From: Arbacia lixula
Lineage: Eukaryota; Echinodermata; Echinoidea; Arbacioida; Arbaciidae
Length of the DNA: 64,000 nucleotides
Reading direction: 5' to 3'
NCBI GenBank assembly: GCA_963669155.1
Contig: OZ022577.1
Coordinates: 7,563,788-7,627,787, forward strand
A model generated the notes under the pieces. The model did no database searches. It saw only the letters and a program-made list of their open reading frames with translations, and was not told the origin of the DNA. Shown one piece after another: positions 1 to 64,000 of the stretch (its first letter is position 1; each line of letters opens with the position of its first letter). The position numbers and the translations under genes are program-made.

Positions 1-2047
1 AGCATTTCATAATTAATCATGACAATGCTTTGATGTTCCATGTACCGGGCCGACATTTAGCTGTTGTCAACTTGAAAAGAAATTTCTTTAATTGCCCATT
101 TGTCTCTAGACGCTTTGTTTTTGGCAAATTTCTTTGCAAACTATGAGGAAGTTAAGGGCAGATTATGACAGATCCTTTACTCTGCTTTTGTTTCGAAAAG
201 TAACGAGGAATCGTTGCAAAAAGAGGACATATAAGATATTTGTATTACTTACAAAATTGACCAATTTCTTCACTTTCTGATATCTTGTGCATTTGTGGGA
301 TTCACAAATTTTCAAAATGATATACTAAGCTGTCTATTATCATTAACAGTGTTTGTGTGCGTTTGCATGCAGCGGAGATATTTTGCTTGAAAAACTTGTT
401 TATTTGTGTTTGCTGATACCTGTTATGCTCATGGAAGTATTATAAATGGCATTAACAGAACGGGACAAGCGAAACGAGAAGCTCTAGCTGAGAAGCCGTT
501 GCCACACAATCATGTTCAATAATGTTCAAACACCTAAACAGCACCTGTTGAGAACACATAACTTTTAAGTGGCGTGGCATATGTGTTCAAAGTAAGAAAG
601 TTGCTTCATATCCTTCCATAACACATCCCTGAGTACCCTAAATTGCACCTTTTTGTGTCCACAAAATACCGTTTGACTTTTTTGTGTACATCCCTGTAAT
701 ATTTTCAGAATGTTTTAGGTTGCTTTTATGTTCAATGCAAAATACCAGATGTGTTTTTACTGTGACTGCTTCTCCATTTTGAGAACGTGTTGCCGCAATT
801 TGTTGTTTCGGAGACTTCACTTTCCGTTAACAATAGCGAACAAACTTAGTATTCCGAGCGATGGATCTTGAAATGTTATTTATTATTTTCTTAGTTATTT
901 ATGTAACACTTGAAATATACACTGCCAAATAACAATCAAATTTCTTTCATCATACTTCTATTTATAATTCTTTGAAAGCTTACCGAGGAGTGTGAATTTT
1001 CTGTTAGCTGATTTGAAGCCTCCGAAATAAACTTTGAATATTGCTCACACAAATATAAACAGAGAAACTTATCCAATCAATATTTTACAATGTAGTATAT
1101 GGATATCTAGTTCACCTGTCAATAACAATTATCAGAGGTATTCCTTGCAGTTTGAAAATAAGGATTTTGAGTTCAGTTGGACTCTATACAAAAGCTGTGC
1201 GCTTTATTTTGTTCGTACAAAAAACACTCAACAAAAGTAACTTTCCCCCTTCTTTAAAAAAAAAAAATCGTGAAAAAAAATCCCGAAACTTTTTGAATGG
1301 ATCTTACTCTATCAAATTGACATAATTATTATAGCCTAATTATGCAATTCATAGAATAAACCCGCGGAAAGGGACATAATTCTTTGAAAGATTAACGCCG
1401 GGGATGTTAAAACGTTGAAGACATCACATGTTTTACATAACCTACTTACTCTTATCATGGGTCGCATGCCGGAACTTTTGTTTCAATTGAAATTACTTAT
1501 GTATATGTCAAGGAGTAAAAATGATGATCGCTGTACCATATTTATTATATCATGACCACTTACGGTTTGTTTTGCGATCTGTTACTTATTTGTACTGTAT
1601 CTTCTTTCTGAGTTTTAACAGATCAGTTTGCTTTGTATGAAAAAAAAAATCATGTAGACCCGGCCGACCGAGAGAACAGTTGTGCCATGTTGGCCCAGCT
1701 GAGTGGGGCTATCCAGCTGTGTACTTACATTCCATTTTGATTCATATTTATTTATTGTTCATTTTTATTGGAAATGAATTCAATTAAATTCAATGTGTCA
1801 ATCTATATCTTTTTTAGTTTGCAAGGAAGTGCAACGGCCAAGCAAGATTTTTTTTTTATTTCATCGACACTTCCATCAAGGGATTGGATAAAAATCCCCC
1901 CCAACCCCCTTTTCCAATCATCCTCATTTCATTTTTTCTTGGTTGAGATCACAAGGGGGTGGGGTAGCTGGGTTACACCCCCAGCGGCCCCCTCCCCGAA
2001 CCCGGCGGCCCACTCCCCGCCGAACCCCGCCCCCCCCCCCCCCTCAA

Positions 2048-2053
2048 AACACA

Positions 2054-2111
<58 letters not shown>
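2048..2111. repeat. (CA)n microsatellite
   Basis: A nearly pure AC dinucleotide tract of about 60 bases, preceded by a C run and followed by AAC/AAAC simple sequence. It gives rise to spurious His-Thr and Val-Cys open frames on the two strands. Confidence 0.95.
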
Positions 2112-2112
<1 letters not shown>

Positions 2113-2376
2113 CAACAACAAACAAACAAAAACAAAGCAATCCGCCAATGTTTTTATTATTATGTCGGTTTGCACCCTGAAACAGTAAGATCAAAACAAA
2201 AAGTACTGGCATATAATAGCCTATGTAGACCGAAAAATCTGTCTCTGTAGGACGTTGGATCCGCTGAGATTGCATCTGGCTCCTCTGAACGCCCTATAAT
2301 ATGTCCAAAAATGTCATTTCGATTAAAGAATGCCCCGAATAAGACGGTTATTCCTGTCTAGGCATATATATAATAT

Positions 2377-2880
2377 GCTTTTCACACTGGCAAAAATTTC
2401 CTTAGCCCCGTACGATAGGTGGGGCTAAGGGGGGGGGGGGGGGGGGCCTTTAGCCCCACCTATAGTACGGGGCTAAGCTTAAGACCACTTTCTGTTCTCA
2501 TTGGTTTTTACCAAAGTGGGCTAGCCCCACCAATAATCCGGGATTATTTGGCCCTGCAAAAAAGCAGGGCTAACCCCGCAATTGCAGGGCCAAAACCAAA
2601 TAGTTCGGGGCTAAGAGCGCCAGTGAGAACAGAAACGAAAAATAGTACGGGGCTAAGGAAATGCGGTGTCAGCTCTCAAGGCCGAGACGCCAGACCAATC
2701 AGACAATGCTCGACGGGCGAGTGACCTTGATGCGGAGTGGTAAACAATAGGCTGTCGAGAAAGTCCGGGGCTAACGATTTCGAGTGAGTAGTTGGGTTTA
2801 AGAAATAGTACGGGGCTAAGAAATGCCAGTGTGAAAAGCTTCAAAAGATAGTACGGGGCTAAGGATAGTACGGGGCTAAG
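2377..2880. mobile_element. Foldback MITE-like element built of GTACGGGGCTAAG repeats
   Basis: The ends at 2377 (GCTTTTCACACTGGCA) and 2839 (TGCCAGTGTGAAAAGC) are exact inverted copies. Both lead inward to a motif of the form TTAGCCCCGTAC or its complement. The core GTACGGGGCTAAG or a close variant recurs about eight times on both strands through 2405-2878, including two extra direct copies just outside the right terminus. A 17-18-base G run lies inside at 2429-2446. No transposase frame is present, so it is a non-autonomous element of unknown superfamily. The motif-rich interior is unusual for a simple MITE. Confidence 0.7.
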
Positions 2881-3054
2881 AGTAAGAAAACCTAGTGAGA
2901 AAAGGGCTTATGTGACCTACGCGAAGGTAATTAAAGGACAAGTCTCCAGCTTTGATACTTCACAATTCCTTTTTTTTTTTCAAGTAAAATGAGCCTCTTT
3001 AATTACTACATGTAGTACTAGTAGGCCCATAATCCCTCCACTAGATTGAGCTAC

Positions 3055-3175
3055 TTTTGGCGACCAATAAGACTTCCGGTCCGCGACCATTAAGACTTCC
3101 GTCGTCTGCTACGAGTGAGAACGCTATAATTTGGTGCTACGGTGTTGCAGCTCATTTGCATACTATTGGTCGCCA
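3055..3175 (+). promoter_or_regulatory. Probable ALKBH6 core promoter
   Basis: This segment lies 100-220 bases upstream of the ALKBH6 start codon. It contains CCAAT at 3064-3068, an ETS-type ACTTCCGG at 3072-3079 with a second ACTTCCG near 3095, an octamer ATTTGCAT at 3154-3161 and an inverted CCAAT (ATTGG) at 3165-3169. The outer GGCGACCAATA and TATTGGTCGCC form an inverted repeat. CCAAT plus ETS sites are typical of TATA-less housekeeping promoters. Assignment rests on motif clustering and position, not on a transcript. Confidence 0.5.
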
Positions 3176-3277
3176 GTTTCAAGGAGTGTTCACCAGTTTG
3201 CAGCAGACCTCACCCGAAGTACTGTGGTTTTGTGTGGAATAATAATTTGCTTGGAAAGGGCATGAGAGAGACAAGAA

Positions 3278-7506
<4,229 letters not shown>

Positions 7507-7516
7507 TATGGACTAC

Positions 7517-7596
7517 TTTAACCCTATACGTGCCTGTTACCTGCTGCTCTATGCAGTTGGTGTGTAAAACTGCATCAATGGTACATGAAGGGTTAA
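7517..7596. mobile_element. Inverted-repeat element in ALKBH6 3' UTR
   Basis: Eleven bases after the ALKBH6 stop codon, TTTAACCCTATACGTGCC is followed about 60 bases later by GGTACATGAAGGGTTAA, forming a hairpin of about 80 bases. It resembles the small MITE family at 5710 and 29431. If transcribed it would place a stem-loop immediately downstream of the coding region. Confidence 0.5.
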
Positions 7597-7828
7597 TGGA
7601 CCCTGGAGGATTGAAATGATATTGCAGTGGAAGGAGTGTTGGTGATGAAAAGAACATGACAGTGGAAACTCTGTTTTGGAGAAGATGACATTCATGTTTG
7701 ACATGAGATATATGAATCCTGAAGCAGTGACATAATAATTATTGAAGGCTTCTCCCCAGCTGCCAATCATTACCTTTTTCCTGGAATTATTCCGTTTTCA
7801 TGCCTCTGCCACAAAATACCCATTTGAC

Positions 7829-7961
7829 ATTTGGTCAATTACCTCTTGACTTATCACTTCAACGATATCAGGATAGACAGATTCTCCCCCCCCCCCCCCC
7901 CCCCCCCGTCCGTCCGTCCTGATATTGTTTAAGCGATAACTCAAGAAGTAATTTACCAAAT
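7829..7961. repeat. Foldback repeat with a poly(C) loop
   Basis: The left arm (from ATTTGGTCAATTACCTCTTG to GATATCAGGA) and the right arm (from TCCTGATATTG to AAGTAATTTACCAAAT) are inverted copies. They are separated by a run of about 22 C followed by GTCCGTCCGTCC. It is non-coding. Related TTGACCAAACTT-type words recur at 60410-60660 and 62340-62740, suggesting a dispersed family. Confidence 0.65.
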
Positions 7962-8544
7962 ATTATGACACTGATTATGACAATACTACAGTGTATGTGC
8001 AGGAGGGAGGAGGCATACCAGTTGACTGCAGGCAGTCATATCACTCTTGTTTTCACAAATTTATGGTACAGGTAGTACATTTTGTTTTTGATTGTATGTG
8101 TAAAATGTGTATTGTGTATCTTTTGTACAAAAGTAATAGGGTTGGCATGGTTCTAACAAATATTACATCATTGAGTACTACAAATCACAAATGTAACTGT
8201 TCGCACTAAATTACTGACCAAATTTCAGTGTAAATTGTAAACTTAATATGGGTATTGTGCAATTGATGACAACTCATTGAAAGGGACAGCAAACTGTTCC
8301 TGAATTACAATTTTCTGATCTGATAAGTCATGCACTCTGTTATCTGACCAACTTTTCGGTGAAGTCGAGCATGGGATCAAAAGAGAGCAGCTAGATTCCA
8401 CTCCTTATGATAACACATCCCTGGATGGATTGATGAACCATCATTTATGCCCTTTATTTGCAGGATCTATTACTTATACATGTACTCGATTGTCTCAAAT
8501 TTACAAACTAATGCAATGGACCATTTTTGTTACGCTTGCAAATT

Positions 8545-8715
8545 TGATGTATGTCTTTCAAAGAGTTTACTAATGGTAATCCCAAAAGCTTGTCTGAGGT
8601 TTGTCTGAGTAGCAACAACTAATACATTCAGAGCGCATTCTACCCATTGAAATTGAATCACTATATACATGTACACTTGAATGTCATAACACGTTACTTC
8701 ACAGTTGGGGGCAAA
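8545..8715. repeat. Interspersed repeat, copy 1 of a shared family
   Basis: About 170 bases here match NPHP1 intron 10 at 24798-24965 and its allele at 43012-43175. Shared words include GTTTGTCTGAGTAGCAACAA versus GTTTTGTCCGAGTAGCAGCA, the following GCATTCYAYCMATTGAAA, and ACACGTT. No coding potential or clear terminal repeats were seen. The class is unknown. Confidence 0.6.
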
Positions 8716-9512
8716 GATGTGAATATACGGTATCACAAAAACAGCTTATTGAGTAATGCAGCCTACTTGAACTCGTACATAGATGCCATGGAGATTACAG
8801 CAATAATTGTATAAAAGGGAAAAAATATGTATTCTGTAGAATATGATACATTTTACCCATTTTGCCATTTTGTAACAATATTGTGGTTTTCTTTTTGAAG
8901 GCTAATGTATTGTGCTCCTATAAAGTCCTTTCACATCATACTGTATGATCGATTTTCATCCCTAATTAAATAGTATGATGAGTTAATGTAGTATATTGAA
9001 CTACATGATTGCTATGAGATATATTGCCCATCAATATTCCATATATCTTTGTATTTTAAAAGCTCCTTTAAGTTTCAACCATGCCTTGCATGTAACACTT
9101 TCACTCTGTCTTCTATCTGTCTCAAACTCTCAGTTCTCCTCTTATTCCAGCATTCCTTTCTAGGTATTCACTTGACCACAGCATCCTGCTACTGGTCACT
9201 CCCTTACTTCTCTCACCCCACATCTCCGAGTACCAACCAGTACCGATGATGATTAATGATGGAACTATTATACCCATATATTGATGGAAGTATTGCAGAA
9301 TTAAAACACTTGCAGTTTATACATGGAGCAGACAAGTCACTCTCTGTCTCTGTTTGAGTCTCGTGTATAATCTGTATGTACCTAACCCAATACATAAAAA
9401 TTAACTAGTCTGACACTATGTTAGATTCTGGCGAAGTGAGTATGTAGAGCCTGCCACAGAAAGATAATCAGACAAATTCAAGCATAAATAAAATGCACAT
9501 ACATTGGGAAGT

Positions 9513-9674
9513 ACTCGTTATTCCGAAGTTTCGTTATTCCGAACGTTAAGCGACAAATGCTCGGATTAACGAACCCTTTTTTGTTTTCAGACTAACGTGC
9601 ATTGAGGTATAGGCAATTTACGTGTTTCGGAATTATGAACCTTCGGAATAACGAACCTTTGGAATATCGAACTG
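9513..9674. mobile_element. MITE with TTCGTTATTCCGAA inverted repeats
   Basis: The left arm has two tandem TCGTTATTCCGAA blocks (9515-9542). The right arm has the inverted pair (TTCGGAATAACGAA followed by TTTGGAATATCGA, to 9671). The arms enclose about 90 bases with no open frame. It is a palindromic non-autonomous DNA element. The repeated TTATTCCGAA words within each arm suggest an element that grew by internal duplication. Confidence 0.75.
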
Positions 9675-11112
9675 CAACCCATACATTTAGGTATTATCAG
9701 AAATGTAAAAGAAAAATGACAGCAGATTTACAGCTAGTATCAATGAGGTAATAAGCACATCAAATCATAAGTTCCATATCAATACACTATTTTGACAGAA
9801 CAAACTGTTGCCTGCTTAAACTAATTCATTGTTTCCTAGCTGTTTACTGAAATACAATCTGTTACATTCGCTGGACTGCATGGTCTTGTACATAAAACAA
9901 CAACAAAACTTGTTGCTTTATATAGAGTCCGTGTGATATGTCTCGGGGATTACTTCTTTAGTGGGATTTGTGATGATTATTTAAAACGAATGAGAAGTGT
10001 TGGGTTTAAGTACATAAGTACCCGTAAAACGCAGTATGCAGTAACCCAATGTTAAAAGTACAAAGTTGCAAAGTTAACCAATGAACAAAGTTTGACCAGT
10101 ATTACAGCTTTGAGCTTGCTCATGAGAATTCCGAATATAAAGCCAGATTTGAGCTAAAAGGGTTGATTAAATAGCCAAGATTGTTCCAAAAGAGACCAGA
10201 ACCAGCAAGCAAGATACAGGATAATTCAACACAACACTAATTTTTCCATGTTCATTAAACATTTTACATAGACAACTTAACTAATTGCGTGCCATATATT
10301 TCTTCTGTAATTTGTAAACAAAAATACTTTTTTCTAATGACTTCTCCGATAATGGGTGGGTGAGCATGATGTATGAAGAACAAATAATAAATAGTTTAAA
10401 TTTCACATTTGAATATTAAGTAAATAATTATGACAATCATGTGGTGTTCTATAAACTTTCCAGAGTTGACCCTTTGAGAATACATACCGGTACATTTACC
10501 AACATATGATCCTATCCATTGCCTTAAGACTGGGAGATAGGAATGGCGGTGCAAACGTCACTATAGGCCACTAGGTTGGAGATCTATGAACACAACAAAA
10601 GAGGAAGTCCCCTTTTGAAGATTTTTGAAAAGTGACATTTTTGCTTTTAAGGTACAAACCATAAAGCTTTATAAACCTTTATGGTTCAAACATGTATGGC
10701 TATCCAGATTTTTCACATATTTTCACATAGATGTTAGTCAAAAGGTGTACAAACAATCCTGCCTAGTCTTTCTGCTCAAAGCTGTTTCGAAAAAAAGCTA
10801 TGCTTTTTTTCATTTTGGGGGCGAGAGTACTTTTTTGGTTTTGTGGACTACTTGAACCATGATTACTCAATCCTTGACCATATCCAAGAGCAATATTCAC
10901 TGAATCAAGATGAGATATATAATATGAATTGATAAAATTACAATCCTGTTATTTGCTCATGCACTCTTATCAATAGTCTCGTTATATTTGTGAATGACCC
11001 AATCTTGGAGGAAATATACAAGTTTTGCTGTTCAACATGTCAATTGGTTGTTTTTTTTTTTCACTAAAAAAAATAATAAAAAATAATAATCTGAAACTGA
11101 AATATCTAATAC

Positions 11113-11233
11113 TACTTGGATGATTAGCGGCTACCATCGCATTGATATTTTCTTTCTGCGCATGCGCGTCGTCAGTACACAATTTTTGGACAAAGTACCT
11201 CGGCAGCAGTTAATTTGTTGTAAAATACCGAAA
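11113..11233 (+). promoter_or_regulatory. Probable NPHP1 promoter with NRF-1-like site
   Basis: TGCGCATGCGCG at 11157-11168 matches the palindromic NRF-1 consensus and lies about 65-77 bases upstream of the NPHP1 start codon. GCTACCATCGCAT at 11130-11142 is a weak half-match to the RFX X-box expected for ciliary genes; only the left half fits. No TATA box is evident. A GC/CpG-rich stretch follows in intron 1 (about 11345-11480), consistent with a CpG-island-like start. Confidence 0.5.

Positions 11234-64000
<52,767 letters not shown>

Larger units (their letters stand above)
1..3054. other. 5' flanking region without recognised genes
   Basis: No reading frame here has a recognisable protein family, a plausible exon structure or a length above chance. 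The longer open frames at 1768-2275 are created by simple sequence (CA and C/G runs). The region holds A/T-rich unique sequence, a CA microsatellite and a repeat cluster built on a short GGGGCTAAG motif, both listed separately. No gene can be supported on either strand. Confidence 0.6.
7507..11156. other. ALKBH6 3' UTR and intergenic region
   Basis: There is no coding exon that I can support between the ALKBH6 stop and the NPHP1 promoter. The stretch holds several repeats (7517-7596, 7829-7961, 8545-8715, 9513-9674, listed separately) in otherwise unique A/T-rich DNA. Several AATAAA/ATTAAA words occur, so the ALKBH6 polyadenylation site cannot be chosen from sequence alone. Confidence 0.6.

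Noticed and set aside
1768..2275. Open frames with His-Thr or Val-Cys runs
   Set aside because: They are products of the CA microsatellite and neighbouring C/G runs, with no family similarity.

Overview
The window is eukaryotic DNA with intron-rich genes, GT-AG splice sites, AT-rich introns and many short foldback transposons. The proteins, the dense MITE content and a few percent divergence between two alleles suggest a highly heterozygous marine invertebrate. An echinoderm (sea urchin or sea star) is my best guess, but the sequence alone does not prove the taxon.

There are two host genes, both on the + strand. ALKBH6 (3278-7506) is a complete seven-exon gene for a 243-residue AlkB-type Fe(II)/2-oxoglutarate dioxygenase, with a CCAAT/ETS-type promoter just upstream. 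NPHP1 (nephrocystin-1, a ciliary transition-zone scaffold) starts at 11234 behind an NRF-1-like site and runs off the right edge. I traced 28 exons by phase: an N-terminal coiled coil, a very large Lys/Glu-rich insert, Glu-rich linkers, an SH3 domain and the nephrocystin homology region.

NPHP1 exons 6-23 occur twice, at 15344-34050 and at 35973-56191. Two runs of exactly 200 N (35433-35632 and 57147-57346) bound the second set. The last 111 bases before the first gap are identical to the first 111 bases after the second gap. The simplest reading is one gene, with the alternative haplotype contig (35633-57146, here called B) scaffolded into the middle of the other haplotype (here A upstream and C downstream). 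The window therefore gives an allele-to-allele comparison. Exon phases are the same throughout and only the charged repeats in exons 6 and 8 differ in length.

The alleles differ sharply in mobile and repetitive DNA. Haplotype A carries a 2.4-kb foldback element and a 746-bp-arm palindrome holding tRNA-like genes with a UCA anticodon. Haplotype B carries an intact Tc1 transposon with a clean empty site in A. It also has two minisatellites that each grew out of an exon-end/5'-splice-site junction of NPHP1. One has 40 donor-bearing 67-bp units against 2 in A. The other has five ~106-bp units against 2. The splice-junction minisatellites, the UCA tRNA-like cluster and a pair of apparently mutually exclusive exons are the most unusual observations.
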